From Nissolia schottii (taxonomy: Eukaryota; Streptophyta; Magnoliopsida; Fabales; Fabaceae): a stretch of 64,000 nt of DNA. The notes beneath the pieces were generated by a model. The model made no database searches, was not told where the DNA came from, and saw only the letters and a program-made list of their open reading frames with translations. This document shows positions 11,783 through 23,564 of the stretch, one piece after another. Each line of letters begins with the position of its first letter. Within the stretch, counting starts at the first letter, position 1. The DNA lies in NCBI GenBank assembly GCA_003254905.1, contig QANU01005500.1, forward strand, positions 80,554 through 144,553. The letters are read 5' to 3'. A program made the position numbers and the translations under genes.

Positions 11783-12265
11783 GTGGCGGATAGCCGGACC
11801 CAAGTGTAGGGATAGGATTTTGTACTGTACACGAAGCGAGTAGTGCCGTTCGTGTACGTAGTTTTTCTTTTAGTTAGTATGTTTGTATATTACCTGAACT
11901 GATGTGTACATTATTATCAGACTGTATGGAATTATGTATAAACTTATGTATTATATTATATTGGTATGTTATGTATATTCGGGCCCCTATGTGTACCTTC
12001 TACCGATATAGCTCCACGCTACAGGTATGTACTCGCACTCTCTTATCTTTTAGTTATGCCACTATCCGTTATATTATTCGCATGGCTCATTACTTTCTAT
12101 ATACATGTATTCGCAAAGGAAATTTCAAATTGGCCCGTATTTTCAATAACCCTAATTTCAGTCGATAACCTAGAACAGTAATAGTTCACAGCCCAGCATT
12201 CAACTACCTAGCCAGGGAAACCTATGACTTAAGCATAGGCCAACTAGCTAGGGCATTGCACATCC

Positions 12266-13205
12266 TCGGTCCATTAGTTAGCCAAGAGCCAAGAAAGAAG
12301 GACACGCCCCGGTCCATTAGTTAGCCGACACGCGTAAGAGAGTTTCAAAGTTTTCATGCATAAGTATGTGAGGAATGAATGTATGAATGCATGTATATAG
12401 AAGTATGTAAAGTATGTATATGCTATGAGTACCATCAGGAGAACGCTCCGGACGGAATATGTCTACGCGTTACGAAGTAAGAAAGTAAAGATAACAAGCA
12501 CGGGAACTTAGATAAGCAAGATTAGATTCCCCATCACCTAGTAACTAACACAAAGTCGTTCAGGATCCTAGGCAAAGATAATAATCAATAGGATGTTAGT
12601 ATGCATGTAAACATAGAGATCTCCTGAGCGGCCTGGTTCATAAGTGAGTTAAAAAAGTATCCCTGCGCGCTAAGGTACACCACTGAGGACGAACGTTCTC
12701 ACCCCCACTCACTTATGCTTCCAGGGACGGACGAGGGCCATGATAAGCAACACGAAGAGCAGTAAAGGACGGAGGACAAGCCACCGAGGGCTGACAGGCA
12801 GATCTTCAAGGCTCTGAGGACACACTGGGAGGGTTGTACGTTAGATGGACTTTTGTTACGTATATGAATGACTACGACATGTATATGTAAAGTTATTATA
12901 ATACTATGTGACTTGTTGTACTTATCTGTGATGGACCGTGTATTTGTTTAAATAACTGACTAGACTAGGGATAATTGAGAGTCGTAAGCCCATGGCTCTA
13001 TCGCTTGTATCATACTTCTTTTTCACACAAGGCTTATACTTTATGAATAAGCACTCAGCAGAAAAGTTTTAAAATGGTCCGTACTTTCCTTAATCTAGTA
13101 TTTTCGAAAAGTAATGAGGGACTATAAGTATTCCCACCAAGTGATTAACAACCTAGCGAGCATTGCGTACGACTTAAGCGTAGGAAGTTAGCTAGGGTTG
13201 TTACA
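12266..13205 (+). repeat. 3' part of LTR-A copy 3
   Basis: It aligns with the last 700 bp of copy 1 and ends GTTAGCTAGGGTTGTTACA at 13205. With 8868-9407 it forms one LTR interrupted by the solo LTR. Confidence 0.65.
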
Positions 13206-13558
13206 CTTAAGACCAAGATCTTGATTGTTAATTCTTGTACTAGTTAATGCCTAAGAGAATGTGATTGTGATCTCTTTAGGTGAATTGCATGTTAGTTGGA
13301 GATCTCTAGCTAATAAACAACAACCTTTTTTTGAACATTGATTTATGGAATCGATGATAATTAATCATTAATCTATGGAGAACCGTATGTATGGTATTGC
13401 TTCTTATTAATGTTAATTTCAATCTCTTGAATTACAACTAAACAACCCCCAATTTTATTTTAATTGGTTAATTTGATTCCTTGTGGGACGACTTGAGTTA
13501 TGCTATACTGTATTTGATTGGGTTGATTTAGTTTTTAATTTTATTTGACTAAGAGATA
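13206..13558 (+). repeat. Second half of the LTR interrupted at 6029
   Basis: After the LTR-A end the text returns to an LTR/leader style like 5800-6029 (CTTGTGGGACGACTTGAGT, TTGATTGGGTTGATTTAG). It has no coding frame. Joining it to 4946-6029 is inference from style and nesting order. Confidence 0.4.
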
Positions 13559-13875
13559 GATGACAACTTCTATGTCAATGTTCCACGGCAAAACAAGCTT
13601 GTGTGAAAGTGGCTTCTAGGCCTTCCTTCTCGAATTGTAGTAACTGGACTATGTTGATTTTCTAGAGATTGTAATGCATTTTCCCCTTTTTTTGCCTTTA
13701 TCTCAAATTTGTTCTTCTGTAATTTTCTATATGCCCGTGGTTTAGGGCCTTGGCTTTGGGTTTTGGATTTGGGATTTCTGAAAATCATCTTAGTGATGTC
13801 AAAAAATTTTCTTGTTTCTTGGGTAACCATCGAGCCAGAAACCAAGGAGTAGGAGGAGTTGTTGTGGCTGCCTGG

Positions 13876-13893
13876 CCCCATAGTGGGTGTCAA
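13876..13893 (-). other. Primer-binding site of the outer element
   Basis: On the minus strand TTGACACCCACTATGGGG follows the LTR end ...TTGTAACA directly. It resembles the TTGGCGCCCACCGTGGGG site of plant Tat-type gypsy elements with several changes. Confidence 0.7.
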
Positions 13894-14189
13894 TGTTACA
13901 AAGTAACACTATACAATTTGGGATACCTAATCGATGTGTGGAGGATGGGAAAAAGGACATGGTTGGGCAGCTCTCCTTCCTCAATGACTGCGGTCTCTAG
14001 TCTGGCGGCAGGGTGGGTATCTACAAGTACTCCAGCATCCAAGTTAATCATTACTTTAGGAGAAGAAAGTTAGAGTTAAATTCATACCTTGTATCGAGAT
14101 ATTATTTATATAAAGGAATGTGAGGTGGCTTTGAACCCTTACTTGGGCTCAATAGGCCTAATATGTTTGTGTATGTATAGTCCATAACA
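13894..14189 (-). repeat. 5' LTR of the outer element
   Basis: 296-bp partner of 2940-3239 with the same termini. AATGT follows at 14190-14194. Confidence 0.85.
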
Positions 14190-14194
14190 AATGT

Positions 14195-17100
14195 CAACAA
14201 CATAACAAACGATATCATACATAGGACCATAGATACACATAATAAACAAGATATTAATTAAGACAGAGGAAATGGTTTTATTTATTGCACACTTGAATTT
14301 TGAAGTGGTTGACATTTTATGGTGCATGCTTCCATACCTTTTGAATTTTCAAGGCATCCACTGTTTTGATTAGTTGGTCAAATCAAACAATGCCACGTGG
14401 ATGAAGATAATGGTCAAATATGAAGAATATCTTTATTGTTGTTATGTTCCTATAATTCTTAAATATGTAAATAAAAGTTTATAGGGGTATAATAGCAAAT
14501 TAATTTCTAAAAATAAAAAGAAAATTAATAAATTTAAAGGTAAATCAAACTTAAATCTTAATTCCCATTGTTGACAAAAATAAAATAAAATTCGTAATCC
14601 CAAGTTCTAACTAAAGTTTCTAATAATCTTCAACTCCTAATTGCAACCGTAACATGCCCAAATTCTTGGGAGTATCTATTAGCACACCTAGCTTTCTATC
14701 TATACTCTCCACGAAATTACCCTCCCTTAATAACTTATTCAAATTAAGCTTAATTAATTATATTTATTCATTATATTTTTTCGGGTGTATTATTCATTAT
14801 ATTCTTAATAAAATATTAGCGATTTTGAAAATTTATATGTCAAAACTCTTTATTCTTTTTTTTCTTTAGCTTTTATTTATTTATCACTATTCTATTTTTC
14901 AAAAAAGATAAATAACTATTAATAAATTACTATAAAATAATTTTTAAAATTTTTATTTATCTTACTGGTAAAAATTTTTCATTGTGAGTAAATAATTTAT
15001 TAAAATATTTAGAAATTTTTTTTATTGCGCGTTACAAATATTTATATGTTAATTTCAGTGCAGATAATAAGCAACAACATAAAATTAATTAAAAAATTAG
15101 GAAAAATAATAAAGAAGAAACTTTTGTTCTTTAAAATATAGTATTTTGTTAACTATTTAGTATTGATATATTATATTTCAAAATTTATGAAAAACACTGA
15201 AATATAGTAATTTAACTCATTATTATATCAGTAATGTTTTATATAATGACAATTAAGGTTGCCAACTTAATTATACATTTATTTATTTATATTGGGTTAT
15301 GGGTTAAGGTTGTGTATTTGAGTCTTTTTAAGGAAATTTTTTTTAGTTAAAAGACATGTTTAAAACTTAAGATTCAGTTAATTAGCTTTAAAAAATTATT
15401 TTTTCATAAGTTAAAATCATTATTTTTTTTTAAAGTCTAAGATAACCCATAAAGTTATTTATCTTTTTTTATGATCGGTACAATCTAATAAATGTATCCT
15501 CAATAAATAAATTATGTTGTGCTTTGTGTGATTTGTTTGTTTTTGTTTGCCCTAGTTTTGGGTTTAAACCTTCTTCATGAGAAGTTCTCATTTATCCAAA
15601 AAAAATTATATATTAAATAAGATGTTTTGAAAAAAAAAGTATTAATACTAGAAATAGTTGTAATAATTTGAATTATAAAATAAGTATGAATATAAAATAA
15701 TTAATAGCATGTAGAATATGATTTGATATGTAAAAGAAACAAAAAAATGGGAGGTAGGAGACGTGGTGGAAGAATTGGGAAGATGGGAGGAAAGAGCATG
15801 TACGGAGAAAAGGGAAAGATGGAAAAGTGGAGGAGGTTTTTAATTTTTTTTATTAAAGGGTAAATTAATAATTTTCAGAAATCATTTTGAAGTAAGAGCT
15901 GTTTAGAATTTTAAAACTTAAGAGAGAATAAGTGGATATTTGAATGAAATATAAGAATATCATTATAAAATAAATATTAATTATGCTTAATCTTTAAGTT
16001 AGTTCATGAACCTTTGATTTGGACACCTATACAAATCAGCTAATGTCTTATAAGACTCACAGCATTAAAAGGTAAACTCTTCTCCGCTTAAGATCAATTA
16101 CATATCTCTAAACTCTACTTTTAATTTAGAATTGAATTTCTTATAGAATGTTAATTTATAAAAAGATGTTATAAAATAACCTAAATCCATGATTTTTTTT
16201 TTTACAAGAAATCCATGACGTGTTAACTCAACGGATCAGTTTAAACCGCTGCGTTTTTTTTTCCTTTCCGCTGCTGAGGCTAAACATCGCCAATAAATAA
16301 AATAAAATAATTGGATTGAAACCTACCTGGGACTGTGAGACAGAAAAGAGATTAGGGACGGTGCCTGAACCGTTGAGGAAATGACAAAAGCGTCATGGTC
16401 GGGAAAAAAAAACATGGGGCTGCTTGTGGACCCTGCCAGGGGGGCATTGAATTCCATATTTACATACGCTCCCCTCCTCCAAATATATTCAAAGAAAGTC
16501 AATTTATTATAAAGGGATGCTCCTAAAGTAAACAAAGAAGGGCAAATGCCCCATTCAGATACCCCTGGTGGCATACGCCACCGCCCATGCTTTGCTTAGT
16601 GGTGCTGAAAAGTGGTCCTTAACTATTACTAAAGCCATAGAGATCTTTCCTCTATAGAGCGGTTTCAAGTTACTTTTGAATCAATCAGTTTGTGGAAAGC
16701 ACGATAAAAGTACATTCTTATGATTTCCCACAAAGATGACTATTTTCTTTTTTTATAAAGATATCTATATTAATGGTGTAACATTAATAATTAACTGTTC
16801 TATATTTACCTATTTTTATATGGCAAAGTAAGTTTATCTACTCATATATTTTTAAATTATTTTTAAGACTTATTTTTGTTTGTTTTAATTCGTATGTTGT
16901 TTTATTTTTGACAGATATTAATAAAATAAGTAGTGTAATATCTTAGAACTATTAACTAGTAAATTGTTGGCTTTAACTTTAGTCACCGCGCATAATTATT
17001 CATATATTCAACAAATTAGCTGTAACACTAGCAGAAGAAAAAAAAATTTATATCCACATATAATTAGGAGATATGATATCCTTTAATCTTTTATAACGCT

Positions 17101-17879
17101 TTTAATTTTTTTATTATGACTAGTTTTGATATGTTTTTAGTGTGATGGAGTAAAATAGTGTTAAAAATTGCTTTACATTAGTTAATAGAAAAAATGATTT
17201 ACATTATTAGGTTAAGAACAATTGTTAAATTAACTTAGATAATAATAACTTAGGAGTTATGACCAGACTAACAAGGCACATATTAGAGAACAATATTTCG
17301 ACGTTCAATATATATTCCTTATTTTCTCAAAAATGTCTATATATAATATTTTGAAATTCTTTTTTTATTGAAAGTTCTATTTATATTTAAAATAGATCTT
17401 TCTTACCATTACCAAAAAAATAAATTTTTTTTACAAATATTTTAAAAAAAAGAAAAAATAGATCATTTAATTAAAAGCTAAAATCACAAAATCTATCTTT
17501 TCATAAATGTAGTTAAGTCAATTTTGACAAATAGCCAATGTATCCATTTATACTAAAATAAGAGAACTGCTAAATAAGGAAGCTAATAAAATACTAAAAA
17601 TTATTAAATAAAATAATAATCCAATACGTTAATATACAATAAACAAATAGAGCCTAAATAATTAAGAAACTCTTGCTTAGTTTGAATATTCGATTGTGGT
17701 CAAAGTCAATCACCATGGATATTCTTCAACAGTCAGCTTGGTCAAAGTCAATCATCTTTGATCTTCCTAAATTGCCAACTCAGTCTCCATAATAAAGTCA
17801 TTCAAGAAAGTATTTTCACCAAGCCTTTGCATTTGTATAGCGCAAGTACCTAGTGTGACGACTTATAATCTTCGTAGGT
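14195..17879. other. AT-rich intergenic DNA, no gene seen
   Basis: Long A/T runs and no conserved protein frame. A more GC-balanced island at 16210-16660 includes an 83-codon minus-strand frame (16574-16323) that matches nothing I know and is judged non-coding. Confidence 0.5.
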
Positions 17880-18800
17880 AAAAAAAAAAAAGGAACACAT
17901 CTTGCGTGAAACGTGTAGTGTCTCGCACAAGATGCTGTTCACAGGAGTTCATCTCGCACTAAACGTATTGTGTCTCGCGTGAGACCCTTGTGTTGGAGTC
18001 ACTCATCGGTAATACCTATAGACGGAGCTCTCCTCTTCCCCCTATATATATAGAAGCTTCTTGTGAGTGTTTAGACTTACTAATTCACTGAAAAGCTTAA
18101 GAGGTCCCACTTTTGTGAGACTTTTTGCTCCAGTTATTTTTATTTCTTTTCTCCCTTTTGTTTTTCTTTCGTGGGGAAGCAGTACCTCCACGTAAGGTGC
18201 CAGGAGCTCCCAGCTTAGTGCTCCTTAACGGTCAGTCATTTTAAGGTAATTGACTTTCTTCACAGTCTATTTTAGACCACGTATTTATTTGTAAAGTTAT
18301 TTATTTATTTACTTATTTATTTTAGAATTATTTTATTTATGCATGTTTTATAAAATCCTAGGAGATAGAACTTAGTATTTTATTTTATGTATTTATGAAG
18401 TTAGTTATTATTAAGAATTCTTTTATTCAATTAGTTATTAATGAAGTTATTTAATTAGTTATTTTCTTATAATTATTTATTTAGAAACTCCTTATTTATG
18501 AAGTAGATATTTACACAGCTATTTTAGAAAATCATGAAACTATTTTAGAACCACAAGAGACCACCTATTTTATTGCATTAAATAAAGTCATGTTACATGT
18601 GTATGATTAGTATTAAGTGATATAGATATTCATATTGTGGTTAAACCTTTAACAAAAGGTTATGGTTAATGGAAGATTCTGATGGGAGAAGATTTCTGTT
18701 AAGGAAAGGTTCTGCCTAGGACAAGACTTGGTATTTAAGTTGTCNAGGTGATGGACTACCATATGGTCTACTTATGGAGTCACACACTAGAAATCCCCAT
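17880..18800 (+). repeat. LTR-like repeat 'P', copy 1
   Basis: Landmarks in order are a TCTCGC word array (17899-17987), a TATA-like CCTATATATATAG (18041-18053), TTCACTGAAAAGCTTAAGAGGT, AGCAGTACCTCCACGTAAGGTGCCAG and then a T/A-rich tail. The same landmarks recur in order at 22860-23060. No coding domain is present, so this is LTR or leader DNA of an unclassified element; the edges are not defined. Confidence 0.5.
17899..17987. repeat. Four-copy array of TCTCGCGTGAGA-like words
   Basis: TCTTGCGTGAAACG, TCTCGCACAAGA, TCTCGCACTAAACG and TCTCGCGTGAGA occur within 90 bp, about 55 bp upstream of the TATA-like box. The arms TCTC/GAGA make the last copy palindrome-like. Confidence 0.6.
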
Positions 18801-21403
18801 AACAAACTCTAACAACCAAAACGGTTGTGTATCGCAGCAGAACGAAATTAACAGAAAATAAACAGCACCTCACTCTTCTCTTTTCTTATCTATTATTTGA
18901 CGATTTCAATAATCTGTTTAACCAGGTACAAAATAGAACTAGTACCCATTCCACTTTAGGAACTAGTTTTTCATTAAATTGTGTTTGATTTGCAACTAAC
19001 TTAAAATTAATTTTAAAATATTGTACAAATTATCAATATGTATCATTCATATATAATTAGATAAATTTATACAAAATGATAATAAATTATGAAGTACAAT
19101 GTTTTGGTAGCTTACGAAGGACATGTAAAAAAATCTAAATAGAATTGATAAAAAGATATAATGAATCAATTAAGTGATATTTCTTTCCACATATCTAGTA
19201 ATAGCTCTTTCGACAAGAATGGATCACAAGATGGATTAAATAAAAAGAAATATGTGACTTCGATGGTTCAAAGTTACATCTCACTTATCAAGCATTTCAT
19301 CAAACACTTTTTTTGCAAACCGAACTTCGTAAAGAAATGTATAAAATAATTAAGCAATTGTTTTTAAAGATCTAAGTTTTCACATTTGTTTTTCCATAAC
19401 ATAGATCATAGAATATAATCAAATTCTAATTCCTATATAGAAAGTATCACTTTCATTTCTTAAATTTGAATTTTATTTTATTTTTCTACAATGGGCACTC
19501 AACCTATAATTGTGTTGAAACATGATGCCCAACAAAGATTTTCTATTTTCTTTTTTTAGGCTTATCTAATACGCATTCATAAAATTGAACCCCTTATAAG
19601 GCTCTTCTTCAATAACATACATGTTTTTTACAATGACCCCAAAAAATCATGACTTATCAATAAGGCACTCAATTAGTCAGTAAATTGTTAAATGATTATT
19701 GTGTCATCTATTAAATTAGGGGGTTATTTGTCAATGTACAAATTAATAATCACATACATCGCGGAACATAAGTGGCACAACTGTAACCGAAGCTACAATG
19801 CAGGGAATGAAGATACATTATTTTACTAACTTAAACTATTTGTGTCTTTGTTCATTTTTCACTAATAGAGATAACAACATAAAATGGAAATTAGAGAAAA
19901 ATAGAATCGGTTAAGATAAAAATGTGAAATAAGAGAGGAGATTTTAAATAAAAGAGAAAGAATCCTAGACTTAAAAAATTGGTGAGAAGTCGAAAGTGAA
20001 TGGATGAAAATTGAAAAGTGAATTGGTGGGAAAAAAGAAAAAAATTAAATAAAAAAACTGATTTAAAATTAGGTTTTATTAAGACAAGTTCTTAAATTGT
20101 TACTAAACACAATTTTTTAAAATCATGCTCAAAAATACCTAATTAACTTGATTCTTAGAATTGTCAAACACACTCTTAAACAATTGAATGACCTCGCACC
20201 CGGAACTGAAACGAAACAATATGTCCTTTAATCAACGTTACTAGCGAATATAGCAATGGCCTACCCTACAAAACTAATGTGCCCATGCCGCCAAACAAAT
20301 GCCATTAAACCATTCTTAACTCTACCAACTACTCATGGTATGCTGTCATAATTATATTATATACTTAAAGAATCTGTCTAAAGAAGTTATTCATTTTTGT
20401 GGCTTTCTTTTGATTCTCTCTATAGTTTTATCTTTCTTTTCTTTTTTTAATCTTGTTGTTCTAATTTTTTATTTACGGAAGTATTGATTTTATTAATGAG
20501 AGATGTCAGTGTTTATGAGGAACCAAAAATTCACGAAATTCCCTGACTCCCACATTAGAAGGAAAAAAAAAAAAAGAAGGCTAGCTTAGCAATGTCCTTA
20601 ACAGTTGCATTACAAGAGCTTCAACAAAACAAAAATCAACAAAATAAAACCAACTCAAAAAATAAATAATGTCTTGAACAATCGCACCTAGTAAAAAAGA
20701 GACCACTCCATTCATCATTTATTCTTGAAATAGCTGCTCGTTAGTCACTATGACACCCCAGAAATGTCATCGATACGTAAGAGACTAATTCCTTTACAGA
20801 AGGCTCTAACATTGCATGATTTTCATAAAAATATTGTGTTTAAATAAATAATGAAAATTCATTTAATAAACTAGCTGGTCTTTAAATAAAAGAGAACTAC
20901 TAAACAATTATAGAAGATGTCTTTAAAATAAAATATTGAAATAAACACTGTACCAAACACGAACTAGGAGGCCCAATGAGGCAATCCAAAGTGATGGTCT
21001 ATGGATGGGCCCAAGTTCCCAATCCATGGTCATGCGGTCCAGCAAGGCCCTCTTCTCCCAAGATTTGTAACTCGGGCGCATAAGTCGCTCTAGGAACCAC
21101 TACCATGAGAACGTAAGTGATTACCACTAATTGGGAAGGATCCCATTACACCCCAAGGTCCACGCCGAGGACCATAACTCTTCCTTCTATGCTCACTCAA
21201 TAAATATAAAACCTTCAACATGTGACAAAAGTAAATCTTGTCCATTATTCCTTATAACACAATATTCTATTTTGACTTTTCCATCGAAGTCACTTGAAGG
21301 TCCCCCTCCTAAGCACTCTTCGGAACACCAGAGCTTGGAACCTTTGAAGGATATCAACCATGCCACTAAAGCATTATCAATTACTTTTGGGCCATGTCAG
21401 AGC
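18801..21403. other. AT-rich intergenic DNA; right end is LTR DNA of a gypsy element
   Basis: 18801-20940 shows no gene or clear repeat. From about 20950 the base composition changes, a TATA-like ATAAATATAAAACC lies at 21199-21212, and the block runs into a PBS at 21405. About 20950-21404 is therefore probably an LTR whose start is not found. Confidence 0.45.
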
Positions 21404-21404
21404 A

Positions 21405-21422
21405 TTGTCGCCCATTGTGAGG
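21405..21422 (+). other. Primer-binding site of a Tat-type gypsy remnant
   Basis: TTGTCGCCCATTGTGAGG follows ...CAGAGCA and resembles TTGGCGCCCACCGTGGGG of Tat/Ogre-like elements with four changes. Confidence 0.55.
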
Positions 21423-21474
21423 TAGGTGAATCAACTCTTACCTACAAACTTTACATCTTTATCTCCTGGCAACC

Positions 21475-22580
21475 ATGGTTGGAACCAGGAGCCAAAGCCA
21501 AAACAACTCACTACGCTATAACACGGCTCAAAACGGCAGCCATGGCCATGAGACGACAATGGAGCGGATGAAAAAACAATTGCAAGAGCTACGAGACCAT
21601 AACAAGCGGTTAGCTGACCACACGGAAGAGCTCAACAATGAGAAGAATATGGAGGACCACCATTCTACACATGTTGCATAGGAGGAGGTAGCAAGATCTT
21701 ACACCTCAAAGCCAAGACCGACACAGACCCCATAGTTTCTCATGGATTATAGCCCTTTTATCAAGACCATCATGAAGGTAAAATTACCACAAAGCTTTCA
21801 ACTCCCATTAACTTTGAAATCATGTGATGGTCAAGGAGACCCTAACACACATCTAACTATGTGGTGTTCCATACTACTCGTCAACGAGGCCATTAATTCC
21901 CTCATCTGTTGCACCTTTTAAACGTTCCTAATAGACTCGGTGCTGATGTGGTTCTCCACCATACCTACAAGGTTGGTCAACAATTTTTTGGAGCTTAGTG
22001 AAGCTTTCCTGAGTCACTTCTCTTCTTCCAAAGTTTACTAGAAGACGTCAAACTCATTGATGCTAATAAGGCAGGGGCCTAATGAGTCCTTAAGGATGCA
22101 TTTAGCTGCTGATACATGACACAAATACAGGGACATAAGGACATATAATCCTATTTAGTTATAAAGACAAGTATAAAAACTTGTGTCTTAGGACAAAAAA
22201 ATTAGTGTATTGTCTGTACCTCCGTTTTCTAGGACATGGGAACAAGGACAGAGATAGAGTTTTAATGAAATTATGAATAAGTGAGAAAGAGAACCAAAGG
22301 ATATTTTAAGTCATTTATCATGTTTTTATGTCGTGTCACCACAAAACCAAACATGATACAGATACAATAAATCGTGTCTTGTATATCACCACTAAACAGA
22401 ATACAAGACTATCTTTTAGTCTTGTATTTTATGTCTTTGTATTTTAGTTTTGTCTCAACAACCAAACACAACCTAAAGCACTAGATCTCTAGGTATAACG
22501 TTATAGTGATGCAGATCCTCAACTTGAGCCCAGAGGTGGAACCTCACTAGATCAAGTAGGGACACTCTTTCTCACTCCTA
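21475..22580 (+). pseudogene. Decayed Ty3/gypsy (Tat-like) gag
   Basis: The frame from the ATG at 21475 opens MVGTRSQSQNNSLRY and contains a coiled-coil-like stretch (MKKQLQELRDHNKRL), then stops at 21681. Homology to the Retrotrans_gag domain continues in scattered frames: KVKLPQSFQLP, CDGQGDPNTHL, NFLELSEAFLSHF, GPNESLR, with internal stops (for example after CCTF near 21920 and in KVY*KTSN near 22040). After a MITE at 22093-22474 the gag text resumes as RYNVIVMQILNLSPEVEPH (about 22490-22545). Gag would have packaged the element's RNA; this copy is dead. Protease, RT and integrase are not found downstream. Confidence 0.65.
22093..22474. mobile_element. MITE interrupting the gypsy gag, about 382 bp
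   Basis: Inverted ends AGGATGCATTTAGCTGCTGA at the left and, read inward from the right, AGGTTGTGTTTGGTTGTTGA. Further in, ATACAGGGACA pairs with ATACAAAGACA. Gag homology stops at GPNESLR on the left and resumes on the right, so the edges agree with an insertion. No clear target duplication is seen. Confidence 0.6.
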
Positions 22581-23120
22581 GTTACCTAACTTAAGTAAAA
22601 CTACATCATTATGCTTTTGTCCGAAACCCTAAATCAAAAATCCACATTTTGCTCTCGGGTTCTCCTACTACATGCATGGCTTTATCTTTGTAAAAGCCCA
22701 TTAAAAAAAGAAACAAAAAAAGCATCAAGTTGCTGTAATAGTCATGCACCTTTACAATGGCGCAAGGGAAAGGCGATGCAAATGTGTACCGTTATAGCAA
22801 TCAAAACTACTGTAGCGGACAACAATATGATGCTGAAGTCCAAAATTTCCAGAATCATTAGAAGGGGGTGGTGAGCTCCTCCTATAAATTGAACCTTCCT
22901 TGAGTGTTTTTACTTGTCAATTCACTAAAGATCTTAGAAGGTTCTGCTTCTAGTGTGGACTTTCGCTCTAGTTAATATTTTATTCATGGAGAAGTAGTAC
23001 CTCCACGTAAGATGTCAAAAGCTCCTAGTGTCACTACTCCTCATTCGTCGGATGTTCTAGGTGAATGACGTTTAATCACAACATATGATTGTCATTAGTA
23101 TTATTTATGAATATAATTTA

Positions 23121-23564
23121 GGGAAAATTGTACACCCTTGAGGTTTTCCAAAATTGCACTACACTCCTAAACTATATGCAAAATTGTACTCCACCCCAAT
23201 TTTTATTTCTGACTAATCACCAATGATAATTTAAGTTTTTGTTTTCATTTCTTTTTCGTGTATTTTTTGTTAGGTTAGTGAAAACAATGAAAATAATGAA
23301 ATTTTGTATCTTGTTTTTATTTTTTGTGTTCACTGTTTCCTTTGTAAAATCCTAAATTAAGAAAATATATTTTATTGGTTTCATTGTTTTAGTTTTTCCT
23401 GTGTAAACTTTGAAAACATAAAATACATAAAGGTAAAATAGAAACCTAACATATCATTAGAAATCCATCATAATAAAAAATTAGGGTGGAGTGCAATTTA
23501 ATACATTAGTTTAGGGTGGAATGCAATTTTGACAAATTTCAAGGGTGGTTTGTGCAATTTGTCT
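23121..23564. mobile_element. Mutator-like MITE, 444 bp, long inverted repeats
   Basis: Inverted repeats of roughly 85 bp: left GGGAAAATTGTACACCCTTG..., right the complement of AGACAAATTGCAC...CACCCTTG, both with a CTCCACCC block further in. Flanks TATAATTTA (23112-23120) and TATATTTTA (23565-23573) match 8/9, which fits a 9-bp Mutator-type duplication. Confidence 0.75.

Larger units (their letters stand above)
9413..12260 (+). mobile_element. Solo LTR-A (copy 2), 2848 bp
   Basis: It starts TGTAACATCCCGTG, ends AGCTAGGGCATTGCA, and is flanked by a perfect CATCC duplication (9408-9412 and 12261-12265). The flanking text on both sides (GGTCCATTAGTTAGC) belongs to another LTR-A copy, so it inserted into its own family. 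It contains an ATTCGAATGAA array and a GC-rich open frame. No PBS or pol sequence is present. Confidence 0.8.
2940..14189 (-). mobile_element. Outer LTR retrotransposon (LARD-like), minus strand, complete ends, filled with nested elements
   Basis: Both ends carry a ~300-bp LTR (2940-3239 and 13894-14189). Each begins TGTTACAAAG and ends GTCCATAACA on the plus strand, so on the minus strand each reads TGTTATGGAC...TTGTAACA. The whole unit is flanked by a perfect 5-bp duplication AATGT (2935-2939 and 14190-14194). Next to the right LTR, on the minus strand, is a primer-binding site TTGACACCCACTATGGGG (13893-13876); next to the left LTR is a purine tract GAGTGGGGGCAC. This fixes the orientation as minus. 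No gag or pol domain is recognisable in its own internal DNA (about 3240-4800 and 13560-13875), so it looks like a large retrotransposon derivative. The LTRs differ at many sites by eye, so it is old. Later elements inserted into it account for most of its 11.25 kb. Confidence 0.85.

Noticed and set aside
11374-11832. 152-codon minus-strand frame in the solo LTR
   Set aside because: Fully overlaps the opposite GC-rich frame; no reason to believe either strand over base composition.
6025-13210. Target duplication for the LTR-A element between 6030 and 13205
   Set aside because: Left flank AACCT and right flank CTTAA do not match, and the left edge contains an N.
16323-16574. 83-codon minus-strand frame in a GC-balanced island
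   Set aside because: No recognisable motif and no splice context; kept only as a note on the spacer.
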